Below are positions 16,696 through 24,800 of a stretch of 64,000 bases of DNA, piece by piece. The DNA lies in NCBI RefSeq assembly GCF_937898475.1, contig NZ_CALEJS010000015.1:248001-312000 (forward strand), in the 5' to 3' direction. Origin of the DNA: an uncultured Chitinophaga sp. Lineage in GTDB: Bacteria; Bacteroidota; Bacteroidia; Chitinophagales; Chitinophagaceae. The position numbers were made by a program, and so were the translations under genes. Under the pieces are notes generated by a model. It saw nothing but the letters and a program-made list of their open reading frames with translations, was not told the DNA's origin and did no database searches. Positions within the stretch are counted from its first letter, which is position 1; the number at the start of each line of letters is the position of its first letter.

Positions 16696-18204
16696 ATGCG
16701 AAAGAAATTATACAAGGTGCACCGCACCTTATCGGTGATCATTGCCATACCAGTTCTGCTCTGGGCATTGAGCGGCTTTATGCATCCGCTGATGACGAAT
16801 ATCCGTCCGGAGGTAGTAACGCAAACACTGCCGCAGCTGGCGATAGACCCAGCGCATATTCAAACAGACCTGGCCACCGCATTACAGAAGAACCGTATCG
16901 ACAGCATCAGCAGTTTTCGCCTGGTGCATATAGACACCACCTGGTTTTACCAGGTGGTGGTGCCGCAGAAACGCGAGCCGGTATACCTCAGCACAGTTAA
17001 CGGGAAAGAGCTTACCGCCGGCAACTGGCTATATGCACAACACCTGGCCAGGCAGTTCCTGGAAGGGCCGCTATCACCCGGCAGCAGCGAAGCGCCACCC
17101 CCTGCAGCGCCCGATGCCGCAGCATCGCACGATTGCTGCGATGCTGCTACCAGCTGTGTGCTCAACGGCAGCAGGGGCGCCAGGGTAGCCGATGCTTCCA
17201 TGATCACGGCTTTTGATAAGGAATACAAAAGCATTAACCGCCTCCTGCCTGTGTATAAGGTGAGCTTTGAAAGGCCTGATGGCATCCGCATTTACGTGGA
17301 AACCACGCAGGACCGTTTTGCTTTTGCGATGGATAACAAACGCGCCGCTTTTGATACGGTATTCCGCCTGCTCCATAACTGGGACTGGCTGGATGTGTTA
17401 GGCAATGGAAGACTGGTGGTGCTGTTCCTGCTCACCGGAACCGCTTTCCTCACCAGCGTGATGGGCGTCTACCTGTTCTTTGCTACCAAAAGTAAAATGG
17501 CAAATGGCAATGGGTTGGTAAAAGCGCGTTACTGGCATCGTTATACCGCCATTGTAGCCGCCCTGTTTACGTTGATGTGGACCTTCAGCGGCGCCTGGCA
17601 TGCGTTGTCTAAATTCAGGGAAGATACCAGGGGCCTTCATTTTGAAGGGAAACGCTTTGCGGCCACCAACCTGCATTGGCCGTTTGACAGCCTGCAGCAG
17701 ACGGTAAAAGCACCCATCACGAATATCAGTATTGTACGGATGGATACGGACACTTACTGGCAGATATATACGAAAAACGCCGGTATACAATACGTGCATA
17801 CAGCAGACGGTTCGTTGTTGCGGGAAGGCGATGCAAAATATGCCGTATTCCTGGCAGGGCAGTTCAGCGGCCACCCGGAGCGGGCTATTCGCGCCGTTAC
17901 GCCTGTAACACAATTTACGAACGAGTATAATTTCCGGGATAAGCTGCTACCGGTGTGGCGAGTGGCGTATGACAGGCGGCAGCATGAAAGATATTATGTA
18001 GAAACGCGATCAGGCAGTTTGTCTGTCCGGATAGACGACTGGGATTTCATGGAAGGATATTCCTTTGCCCTGTTCCATAAGCATCATTTTATGGAGTGGG
18101 GCGGTAAGATGCTGCGTGACTTCAGCACCATGTTATGGGCGCTGACGCAGGTAGTGATGGTGATAGTAGGGCTGGTACTTTACATGAAGTGGCGCAGCCG
18201 GTGA
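16696..18204 (+). CDS. PepSY-associated transmembrane protein
   Basis: 502 residues from the ATG at 16696, 10 nt after the TonB receptor stop. Hydrophobic segments lie near 9-30, 230-262, 280-305 and 478-498, with PepSY-like periplasmic domains between them. Conserved His residues at helix ends (KVHRTLS, FHKHHFMEWGGKMLRDF) could bind haem, as expected for PepSY membrane reductases that release iron from siderophores (FoxB/FpvG-like). A Cys/His-rich loop (SHDCCDAATSC, about 145-155) is an extra possible metal site. The stop codon TGA directly abuts the stop of the convergent gene. Confidence 0.85.
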   Translation: MRKKLYKVHRTLSVIIAIPVLLWALSGFMHPLMTNIRPEVVTQTLPQLAIDPAHIQTDLATALQKNRIDSISSFRLVHIDTTWFYQVVVPQKREPVYLSTVNGKELTAGNWLYAQHLARQFLEGPLSPGSSEAPPPAAPDAAASHDCCDAATSCVLNGSRGARVADASMITAFDKEYKSINRLLPVYKVSFERPDGIRIYVETTQDRFAFAMDNKRAAFDTVFRLLHNWDWLDVLGNGRLVVLFLLTGTAFLTSVMGVYLFFATKSKMANGNGLVKARYWHRYTAIVAALFTLMWTFSGAWHALSKFREDTRGLHFEGKRFAATNLHWPFDSLQQTVKAPITNISIVRMDTDTYWQIYTKNAGIQYVHTADGSLLREGDAKYAVFLAGQFSGHPERAIRAVTPVTQFTNEYNFRDKLLPVWRVAYDRRQHERYYVETRSGSLSVRIDDWDFMEGYSFALFHKHHFMEWGGKMLRDFSTMLWALTQVVMVIVGLVLYMKWRSR

Positions 18205-19911
18205 TCAGGCGGGCCCGGTGTAGTGCAGCTGTATCAGCATTGCAATGGAAGAGCGGGAACTGGCAGGATCTTCTTCTGCGGTTTCCACTCTTTCTACCTG
18301 TTCGCCCAGTGTATAATCATTCACGGCATGCCTGATCCATTGCGAATAGTCATGTTGTTTCAGGTGGTACATCCAGGTGTCATCGTCAACGCCCTGTGCA
18401 AGATCAACAAAGGTCTGCAGGTTATTGGCGCGCAGCTTCAGCTTGTTTTCAGGACCGGTGAAGATGAAGCTGTCGGGCCCCATATCGCCGGTAGAGTATT
18501 TTCTTTTGTGACGCTGTAAGACCTGCTCCGGTACCCTTGTCCGCACCAGGAAGGGCGGTTCTCCTGAGGGCCTGTGCCATACCAGCGCTTCTCCTTTCTG
18601 CAGCGGCGTATCCGGCACGTCGGGTAACGCTTCGCCTGTTATGTTTGCAAAGCTGTGAAGGGTTTTATGCGGTTCTTCGCCTACGGCAATAATGGTAGTG
18701 GCACGTTCTACCAGTGGTTTGTGCACCAGCTCCGGTTTGGTGGTGATCGCCATGAAATTGCGCATAGCGGTTAATGTATTGAAGGAACTGGGGTCTGCCA
18801 CTTCAGGCGCCAGGTGGTGCGCTTCATCCAGCAGCAGCCAATGCGGGCGGCTTTTATGCTGTTGCAGTTCCTGTATGGCCACCAGCAATTGCTGCAGGAA
18901 GGCGGGCTTTTCGTCCATGGACAATGCCAGGGTGCAGGCAATAACGCTTTGCTGCGGCTGTTCCAATAATTGCATGATGGCGTCTATCGCCGGTGGATGG
19001 TTTACATCGCCGATAACAACGGCGCCCTGCAGTTCCAGGTAATCACCTTCGGGGTCTACCATGCAGAACTGGTAACCGCGTTGTAGCAACAATTCCATAA
19101 AAGCGGCGGTCAATGTGGTCTTTCCGCCACCACTGCTGCCCGCTATCAGGATACTGCTACCGAAAGGGCTCAGTTCGAAAGGCGTATTGTCATAACGTTC
19201 TCCCAGCGGCAGGTAATGCCTTTGCAATAACGGATCAAGCGTCTGCAGGTCTTCTTCCCGCATGCGGTCTGCCAGCTGCATTACGCCTGCACCGTGATCG
19301 GCCGGGGTGATCCAGTCGCTGATCTTTTGTAATGCAGGCAGGGCGTTGGCTACGCTTACCGCGCATTCAGCCGCCTGCAGCATGGCGGTATCATTTTCCG
19401 CATCGCCTACACCCACAACATTATGCAATGAATACCCCATACGCTCCAGCGCTGCTTCCAGTCCCCTTGCTTTATTGATGCCCGGCGGCAATATCATCAC
19501 GGCTCCTTTGTTAAAAATGATCTGCCGTTCCAGGCCAAATTCCTTGATCACTTCCAGTACGGTGGCCTGGTGCGGTTCCCAGGTAGCTACAATTACCCTT
19601 CCGGCAGACAATGGCTGTACGCCTTTTGCTTCTAATGCCTGCACGAAAGCGGGCGGCGGCGGATCTCCCAGTTTGGTTTCTTCCAGCGTGGCAGGGTTAT
19701 AGAGCAAAGCGCCATTCTCTGCCACGATCAGGTCAAATATGCCATGATCCGGGAAAACGGTTTTCAGCTCATCCAGCTCACGCCCGGTTACCAGCAGCAG
19801 CACGCGGCCGCTGGCTTTTAATGCCTTCAGTGATTCAACCACCTGCTGCGGCACAGCGCCGTGGTGGGCAATGGTGCCATCATAATCGGTGGCCAGTACG
19901 CGATATCTCAT
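18205..19911 (-). CDS. HAD-IIB phosphatase fused to a P-loop ATPase
   Basis: 568 residues in two domains. Residues 1-218 are a Cof/SPP-type HAD hydrolase: nucleophile D9 and D11 in TDYDGT, a TGR motif at 42-44, and GDAENDTAM with D170 and D174. Residues about 230-440 are an AAA/HerA-like ATPase: Walker A GSSGGGKTT (258-266), a VDPEGDY strand, Walker B HWLLLDEAHH (D362, E363). The HerA/DUF87 class acts in DNA translocation or as molecular motors, whereas Cof HADs act on sugar phosphates, so the combination is unexpected. A C-terminal region of about 120 residues is unassigned. Single gene; function unknown. Confidence 0.8.
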   Translation of the reverse strand: MRYRVLATDYDGTIAHHGAVPQQVVESLKALKASGRVLLLVTGRELDELKTVFPDHGIFDLIVAENGALLYNPATLEETKLGDPPPPAFVQALEAKGVQPLSAGRVIVATWEPHQATVLEVIKEFGLERQIIFNKGAVMILPPGINKARGLEAALERMGYSLHNVVGVGDAENDTAMLQAAECAVSVANALPALQKISDWITPADHGAGVMQLADRMREEDLQTLDPLLQRHYLPLGERYDNTPFELSPFGSSILIAGSSGGGKTTLTAAFMELLLQRGYQFCMVDPEGDYLELQGAVVIGDVNHPPAIDAIMQLLEQPQQSVIACTLALSMDEKPAFLQQLLVAIQELQQHKSRPHWLLLDEAHHLAPEVADPSSFNTLTAMRNFMAITTKPELVHKPLVERATTIIAVGEEPHKTLHSFANITGEALPDVPDTPLQKGEALVWHRPSGEPPFLVRTRVPEQVLQRHKRKYSTGDMGPDSFIFTGPENKLKLRANNLQTFVDLAQGVDDDTWMYHLKQHDYSQWIRHAVNDYTLGEQVERVETAEEDPASSRSSIAMLIQLHYTGPA

Positions 19912-19968
19912 GTGCAGGGATAGTACAGGAATTATACCATCCTGTGCAGGATGAGAACAAATTATCCC

Positions 19969-20068
19969 TATTTTTGCTTTACACGCTTATGAGCCAGGCA
20001 ATGATGTTGTAACAGATAATCTACGTGTAATTCCCCCTATACCTGGTCAGCCGAGGATGAATCTACGT
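19969..20068 (+). promoter_or_regulatory. Probable bufferin-operon control region
   Basis: A -7 type element TATTTTTG lies at 19969-19976, without a clear TTG at -33. Downstream, AATCTACGT occurs twice in direct orientation (20018-20026 and 20060-20068), 42 bp apart, which is four helical turns. The repeats could be an activator or ECF-sigma site upstream of the precursor gene at 20113. The match is short and may be chance. Confidence 0.3.
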
Positions 20069-20112
20069 CGAAACAGAACAAGATAATTTTTCACCTATAA
20101 AATCTGACGACA

Positions 20113-20433
20113 ATGGAGAACAAGAAAAAAGTACTGCTTACCGGCTCATTGCTGGCCGGCGCCTTATTTGCCACTGCCAACCTCAACACAAATGCAGCAG
20201 ACCTTTTCCGTTTTAAAGACCTGGGTACCGGGGAAGCCGTAAGGGCCCGCCTGATGGACGGCAACTTGGACGCCCGCAGCCTGGAGCTGAACTGTGGCGC
20301 CAAGAAAGATTCCGCCGGCGTAAAAAAGGGTAAAGACGGTAAATGCGGTGAAGGAAAGTGCGGTGAAGGCAAATGCGGAGACAAGAAAAAGAAACACAAG
20401 AAAGACAGCACGGGGACTAAACCGAAGGCCTGA
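20113..20433 (+). CDS. bufA: Bufferin/HvfA-type copper-binding RiPP precursor
   Basis: 106 residues. The signal peptide (about 1-28, ending NTNAA) is followed by a short leader-like region and a C-terminal core with four Cys (C61, C78, C83, C88) in a five-residue repeat: DGKCG, EGKCG, EGKCG. EGKCG is the motif modified by MNIO enzymes to thioamide/oxazolone groups that bind copper in HvfA/bufferins. The tail is Lys-rich. Followed by MNIO, partner and DoxX genes, so it is the operon's precursor peptide. The product should act in the periplasm, buffering copper. Gene naming follows operon logic; the subtype (BufA2/HvfA) is inferred from the EGKCG repeats. Confidence 0.88.
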   Translation: MENKKKVLLTGSLLAGALFATANLNTNAADLFRFKDLGTGEAVRARLMDGNLDARSLELNCGAKKDSAGVKKGKDGKCGEGKCGEGKCGDKKKKHKKDSTGTKPKA

Positions 20434-20443
20434 GTTGACTACG

Positions 20444-20553
20444 GGTTTGAGGTTTGAGGTTTGAAGTTCGTTTGAGGTGTGAAGTGTAGCAGATGTTTAT
20501 CCTAAACTTTCAACCTTTCACCAGCTTCAAATCTCAAACTTCAAACTTTCAAA
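20444..20553. repeat. Heptad inverted-repeat element 3 (word GGTTTGA), between bufA and bufB
   Basis: GGTTTGA is repeated three times exactly in register (20444-20464), followed by weaker 7-bp units to 20485. The opposite arm has CTTCAAA, TCTCAAA, CTTCAAA and CTTTCAAA (20525-20553). The arms can pair into a long hairpin. It starts 10 nt after the bufA stop, inside the operon. Just downstream, ACATTTAAATGT (20564-20575) is a perfect palindrome 6 nt before the bufB ATG. Confidence 0.8.
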
Positions 20554-20581
20554 TTAGCTGCTAACATTTAAATGTAAGATC

Positions 20582-21412
20582 ATGGTTGGAATAGGTTTCA
20601 GAAAAGACTTTGCCGCTGCCTTGCTGGAAAGTCCTTTCTTTCATCCGGCGTTCATTGAAGTGGCACCGGAGAACTGGATAGGCGTAGGGGGATACTGGAA
20701 AAAGTTATTCCGCCAGGCCCTGGAGCAATATCCCTTATTCACCCACGGATTATCGCTTTCAGTAGGCAGTCCGGACGAGCTGGACCTGGTATTTTTGGGT
20801 AAAGTGAAAGATTTCCTGCGGGAAACAAATGCGCAGATCTACTCAGAGCACCTCAGTTATTCCAAATGCGATAATGCCCACCTGTACGACCTGCTGCCCA
20901 TTCCTTTCACACAGGAAGCGGTGAAGCATGTAAGCCGCCGCATCAGGCAGGTGCAGGATTTCCTGGAAAGACGGATCGCCATAGAAATAGTCAGCTACTA
21001 CACGCCTGTTGCGCCAGAGATGACGGAAATAGCGTTTATCAATGCCGTCCTGCAGGAGGCGGATTGCGACCTCCTGCTGGATGTAAACAACGTATATGTG
21101 AACGGGTTTAACCACCAGTATAATGCAAAGGCATTTATTGACCAGCTGCCGATGGAACGGGTACGTTATATCCATATGGCCGGTCATGAAAAGGTGGCGG
21201 AAGACCTCATCATTGACACACACGGTGAAGCGATCATCGACCCGGTGTACGATCTGTTTGCATATACCGTGCAGCGGCTTGACAGGGATGTGCCCGTGCT
21301 ATTGGAAAGGGATTTCAATATACCTGAGCTGGAAGCGCTGCAGCAGGAGATAGACCGTTTGCAGGCCATCAAAAACCTTCACCTGAAAAATCATCAGTAT
21401 GCAACCGCCTGA
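20582..21412 (+). CDS. bufB: MNIO-family (DUF692) RiPP-modifying enzyme
   Basis: 276 residues. A TIM-barrel enzyme of the multinuclear non-haem iron oxidase family, which converts precursor Cys residues to oxazolone/thioamide or related groups. Visible landmarks are VGIGFRKDF at the N terminus, EVAPENWIG, SEHLSYSK, the DVNNVYVNG strand, IHMAGHE, DTHGE and the LERDF end strand, which supply the usual His/Asp/Glu/Asn metal ligands. The segment usually written ENxSxY reads IEIVSYY here, so the Asn after the Glu is replaced by Ile. The start overlaps nothing; the 3' end overlaps bufC by 14 nt. Cytoplasmic. Confidence 0.9.
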   Translation: MVGIGFRKDFAAALLESPFFHPAFIEVAPENWIGVGGYWKKLFRQALEQYPLFTHGLSLSVGSPDELDLVFLGKVKDFLRETNAQIYSEHLSYSKCDNAHLYDLLPIPFTQEAVKHVSRRIRQVQDFLERRIAIEIVSYYTPVAPEMTEIAFINAVLQEADCDLLLDVNNVYVNGFNHQYNAKAFIDQLPMERVRYIHMAGHEKVAEDLIIDTHGEAIIDPVYDLFAYTVQRLDRDVPVLLERDFNIPELEALQQEIDRLQAIKNLHLKNHQYATA

Positions 21413-22172
21413 AGCTACCACCACCACCGGTTATCAATCCGCACTGGCGGCCTACTGCCGTTCAGGCCGTTATACCGCCATTCCGGGTGTGCATAAGGGA
21501 CACGTTACCCACTACCGGCGGCTGGTGTACAACGTGGTGGATGACATGCTGCAATCTGCCTACCCACTCACGTATCACCTGCTCACAGCTAAAGAGTGGA
21601 AGCAGATGGTGCAGGATTTCTTCTCCAGTCATGCGTGCCAGTCGCCCCAGGTGTGGTACATGCCCCGCGAATTGCACGAATATCTTGTAAAAACACAGCA
21701 TCCTTTGCTGGAAAAATATCCCTTCCTGTCTGAACTGCTGTGGCTGGAGTGGCTGGAAGTAGAGCTGTTCATGATGGAAGACAAGCCGGCGGCTTTCACC
21801 GCCTTTGGCGATATACAGGCAGATGCATTCGTGCTGAACCCTGAGCATCATTTGCAGCATTTTCATTACCCGGTGCATCTTAAACAGGCGAAACAGATCA
21901 GTGCGGAGGATAAAGGGGATTATTTCCTGGTGCTGTTCCGCAAACCGGATAATGGTGAAGTGGCTTTCATGCAGCTGTCGCCCGTGCTGGTGACCCTACT
22001 GGAATTGCTGGAGGAACGTCCGCAGGCTATGCATCCCCTGGTAGAGCAAGCTTGTGCCACCTGGCAGCTGCCGCTGAATGACGCGATCAGGGAAGCTGCC
22101 GGCGCCTTCTTTGCGCAGGCGCTGGAGAACCGGCTGATACTAGGCTACGACACCAAATCGCATATTCTATGA
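21399..22172 (+). CDS. bufC: BufC/HvfC-type (DUF2063) partner of the MNIO enzyme
   Basis: 257 residues. The N-terminal helical DUF2063-like region (about 10-100) has the YCRSGRYTAIPGV and RRLVYNVVDDMLQSAYP segments. This family binds the precursor and docks onto the MNIO enzyme as a recognition subunit. The C-terminal half (about 140-255) is a second domain with VELFMMEDKPA and a winged-helix-like tail. It overlaps bufB by 14 nt and the DoxX gene by 4 nt (ATGA), so the three are translationally coupled. Confidence 0.85.
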   Translation: MQPPEATTTTGYQSALAAYCRSGRYTAIPGVHKGHVTHYRRLVYNVVDDMLQSAYPLTYHLLTAKEWKQMVQDFFSSHACQSPQVWYMPRELHEYLVKTQHPLLEKYPFLSELLWLEWLEVELFMMEDKPAAFTAFGDIQADAFVLNPEHHLQHFHYPVHLKQAKQISAEDKGDYFLVLFRKPDNGEVAFMQLSPVLVTLLELLEERPQAMHPLVEQACATWQLPLNDAIREAAGAFFAQALENRLILGYDTKSHIL

Positions 22173-22609
22173 TACGATCCCTCAGCGGGTGGGGCGCTTC
22201 TATGGAGAAAGGATGGTCGCTTCCCCTGCTCATTATGAGACTGGTGCTGGCTTATGGATTTTACCACGCAGCCAGTATGAAGTGGGCAGATATCAATGCC
22301 ATTATCGGATGGTTTCAGCAGGCAAAGTTTCCCCTGCCCCTGGTAAGCGCCTACCTGGTAGCGATCTTTGAGGCCCTGGGTGCGCTGTTACTCCTCCTCG
22401 GACTGTTTACCCGGCTTATTACCATTCCACTGATGATTATTATGCTGGTGGCCATATTTGCGGTACACTGGCCCAACGGCTACGAAGCAGGCAATAACGG
22501 TTTTGAAATACCCCTGTATTACCTGATCATGTTGTTTACCCTCTTCATTATGGGGGCCGGTATTATCAGTGTTGACCACGCAGTGCCTGGTAAGAAGGGC
22601 CGGAGATAG
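22169..22609 (+). CDS. DoxX-family membrane protein of the bufferin operon
   Basis: 146 residues, four hydrophobic helices (about 18-36, 50-75, 80-98, 112-132). The family is DoxX/DoxD; members in HvfABC/bufferin operons are described as HvfX-type accessory membrane proteins. The ATGA overlap with bufC supports the start at 22169; an internal ATG at 22202 is also possible. A helper role in export or redox handling of the modified peptide is inferred. Confidence 0.85.
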   Translation: MIRSLSGWGASMEKGWSLPLLIMRLVLAYGFYHAASMKWADINAIIGWFQQAKFPLPLVSAYLVAIFEALGALLLLLGLFTRLITIPLMIIMLVAIFAVHWPNGYEAGNNGFEIPLYYLIMLFTLFIMGAGIISVDHAVPGKKGRR

Positions 22610-22614
22610 CTAGC

Positions 22615-22640
22615 AGCTAACAGCCAACGCTAACGGCTTA
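22615..22640. repeat. Heptad element 4 (words AGCTAAC/AGCCAAC)
   Basis: AGCTAAC and AGCCAAC in register, then GCTAAC and GGCTTA with one base lost. It lies 5 nt after the DoxX stop and overlaps the end of the convergent phosphoesterase gene. Same word family as elements 2 and 10, but short and with no clear second arm. Confidence 0.5.
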
Positions 22641-24486
22641 TCTCCACACATATTAATCGTCCGTCAGCGGCGGAGGCAATTACCGTGTGATCATCTACCG
22701 CCAGGATATTGTTGATGAGGCAATTGGAGAATTTATGCCGCCATTGCAGGGCGCCGTCTGTAGCAGACAAGGCGTATATCGTGCCGGATTGCGTAGGTAC
22801 GTATACGGTATTCCCATATTCCACGATGGGAGAGGGGCAGATCTCATAACCCAGTGCTACGGGTGATTTCCAGCGCAGTTGTTGTGTGTGGGCGCTGGCA
22901 TCGAAGGCGAGCACATGGCCCTGCATGGTTTTGACGTATACTTTCCCGCTGTCGGCGGATAGTCCCATAGATTCACGTACACGGTTGGCGGTATCGCGGT
23001 GCCGCCACAGTGCTTGTCCGCTGGTGGCGTTCAATGCCGTCATGTATTGATCGGGCGCTACGATGAAAACCTTATTGTGGCTGGCTACCGGCCAGCAGGC
23101 GGCAGGAGAGAACATGCGGTTGGTGGCGCCGCTGTTCCAGGTCCAGATGCGTTTACCGGTAGCAGCATCCAGTGCATAGAAATCATTGCCCCAGGAGCCG
23201 AAATATACTTTGTCCTGGTATACAAGCGGCTTGGTTTCCACGAAATTTCGTACACTGTCAAAATCCCACTGCTGTTTACCGGTAGCGATATCCCATGCGC
23301 GGCAATGACCGTCTGATCCTGCTACGATCGCGATATTACGGTATAATGCGGCGGAGCTTACAATTGCTTTGCCGGTAGGCTGTTGCCAGCGTACACGGCC
23401 CTTACGGGCGTCCAGGCAATATACCTGGCCATCTGTACAGGGAACGATCACCCGCTGGCCGGCTACTAACGGGGTAGCATATATTTTCCCTTTGGCTTTG
23501 AATTGCCAGCGCGGTTTGCCGGATAGTACGTCAACCGCTTTTATTTCGCCATTGGTATTGGTATAGATCACCTGTTTGCCGCTGATGGCTGCGCCGCTGC
23601 CGATATCGCCCTGTTCCTGTTTGGTCCATTTGATGCGTACCTGCGGGAAGGAAAGATTGCCGGCATAGCTTGGGCGTGGGGGATGGGGCATCCATTGCGG
23701 GGCCTCGTTTGTATGCAGCGCTACTGCATGCCAGGCGGGGAGGGTGGTTTGGGCGGGGCGGCGTTCATTGAATACCAGGGAGTCGTGCACCAGTGATACA
23801 ATGTTATACCCGCCAAGTGACTGCTTTGACCGCAGGTTGGAGCGGCACATAATACCTGGTATGCCTTCAAAATCAAGTGCGCGGTTCGTATGTCCGTGAC
23901 CGCAGAGAATGGCTTTCAGGTTGCGGTTCCTGAAGCGGTCCAGCACTTCAAACCAGTTGTTTAGTCCACTGTCCTGCGGGTAGTGGTTCACATAAATAAT
24001 GCGCAGATTTTTATCCTGTTGCTGCGCCAGCTGTTGTTCCAGCCATACGATGTTTTCCCGGGGAATTTGTCCGGGGCCCATGCGCATATTGGGTCCGCAA
24101 TTGGTGCCCAGGAACCAGTATCCTTTGTGCTGAAAGCTGAAAGTTTCCCCGCCAAACACAGTACGGAAGGTATTACAGCCGCTCTCAGACCATTTGGTAT
24201 CGTGGTTGCCGGGAATAATATGCCAGGGAAGCTGCAGTCGGTCCAGCACCTGTTTGGCCAATTGTAATTCCTCGTCTGATCCAAATTCGGTAATGTCGCC
24301 CGAAATGATCACAAATGCTATATCTGTTTGTGCATTAATATCCTGCACGGTCCTTTCCAGGTCTTCCAGCGCAGTACTACTGCCAATATGTGTATCAGAG
24401 ATAAGGGCAAAACGGAACAGGGTATCCTGGGCAAATACAGGTATTGCAAGCCCCATGAGCCAGTACAGCAATATAAGGTGTTTCAT
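22630..24486 (-). CDS. Calcineurin-like phosphoesterase fused to a PQQ-like beta-propeller
   Basis: 618 residues from the ATG at 24486, which gives a signal peptide (about 1-20, ending VFAQ). Residues 21-280 carry the metallophosphoesterase motifs: DTH (31-33), GDITE (64), GNHD (93-96), NHYP and GHGH. Residues about 300-615 contain seven or more PQQ/BamB-like blades, seen as repeated W..ATGK..W motifs (for example WDIATGKQQW, LDAATGKRIW). The phosphatase is therefore exported and joined to a ligand- or protein-binding propeller. The open frame extends to 24555, but those codons come from heptad element 5 and were excluded. Convergent to the bufferin operon. Confidence 0.85.
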   Translation of the reverse strand: MKHLILLYWLMGLAIPVFAQDTLFRFALISDTHIGSSTALEDLERTVQDINAQTDIAFVIISGDITEFGSDEELQLAKQVLDRLQLPWHIIPGNHDTKWSESGCNTFRTVFGGETFSFQHKGYWFLGTNCGPNMRMGPGQIPRENIVWLEQQLAQQQDKNLRIIYVNHYPQDSGLNNWFEVLDRFRNRNLKAILCGHGHTNRALDFEGIPGIMCRSNLRSKQSLGGYNIVSLVHDSLVFNERRPAQTTLPAWHAVALHTNEAPQWMPHPPRPSYAGNLSFPQVRIKWTKQEQGDIGSGAAISGKQVIYTNTNGEIKAVDVLSGKPRWQFKAKGKIYATPLVAGQRVIVPCTDGQVYCLDARKGRVRWQQPTGKAIVSSAALYRNIAIVAGSDGHCRAWDIATGKQQWDFDSVRNFVETKPLVYQDKVYFGSWGNDFYALDAATGKRIWTWNSGATNRMFSPAACWPVASHNKVFIVAPDQYMTALNATSGQALWRHRDTANRVRESMGLSADSGKVYVKTMQGHVLAFDASAHTQQLRWKSPVALGYEICPSPIVEYGNTVYVPTQSGTIYALSATDGALQWRHKFSNCLINNILAVDDHTVIASAADGRLICVEISR

Positions 24487-24505
24487 AACCCAATATAGGG
24501 AATCC

Positions 24506-24638
24506 AAATACCAAATTCCAAATACCAAATTCCAAAACCATGCTTGAGGTTCCAAGTATTAAATTGCTAATTTCCGATCTCCGCGAAAATTTGGAATTTG
24601 GAATTCGGGATTTGGAATTTACATCCTGGGGATTTGGA
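24506..24638. repeat. Heptad inverted-repeat element 5 (word AAATTCC)
   Basis: Left arm 24506-24533: AAATACC, AAATTCC, AAATACC, AAATTCC. Right arm 24590-24638: TTTGGAA twice, TTCGGGA, TTTGGAA, then weaker units ending ATTTGGA. All are in 7-bp register. This is the only element placed in a divergent upstream region, between the phosphoesterase and the sigma-factor gene. The rest of the 314-bp gap (24639-24800) shows no ORF or repeat. Confidence 0.85.
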
Positions 24639-24800
24639 TTTTAGAATTTTTCCTTTTACTTTGGATTAGAGAAACCGTTAAGTGTAGCATTGACAGGGAG
24701 AACGTTATGGAAAAAGATATTTATTGGCCACGTGTGAAATGATCCCCTATTATGCATTATACTGTATCAATATTGGAAACTGCTTAATCAGGTGCTATCT

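Noticed and set aside
24487..24555. Longer N terminus for the phosphoesterase
   Set aside because: The extra residues (FWNLVFGIWYL-like) are the translation of heptad element 5; the signal peptide begins at the ATG 24486.
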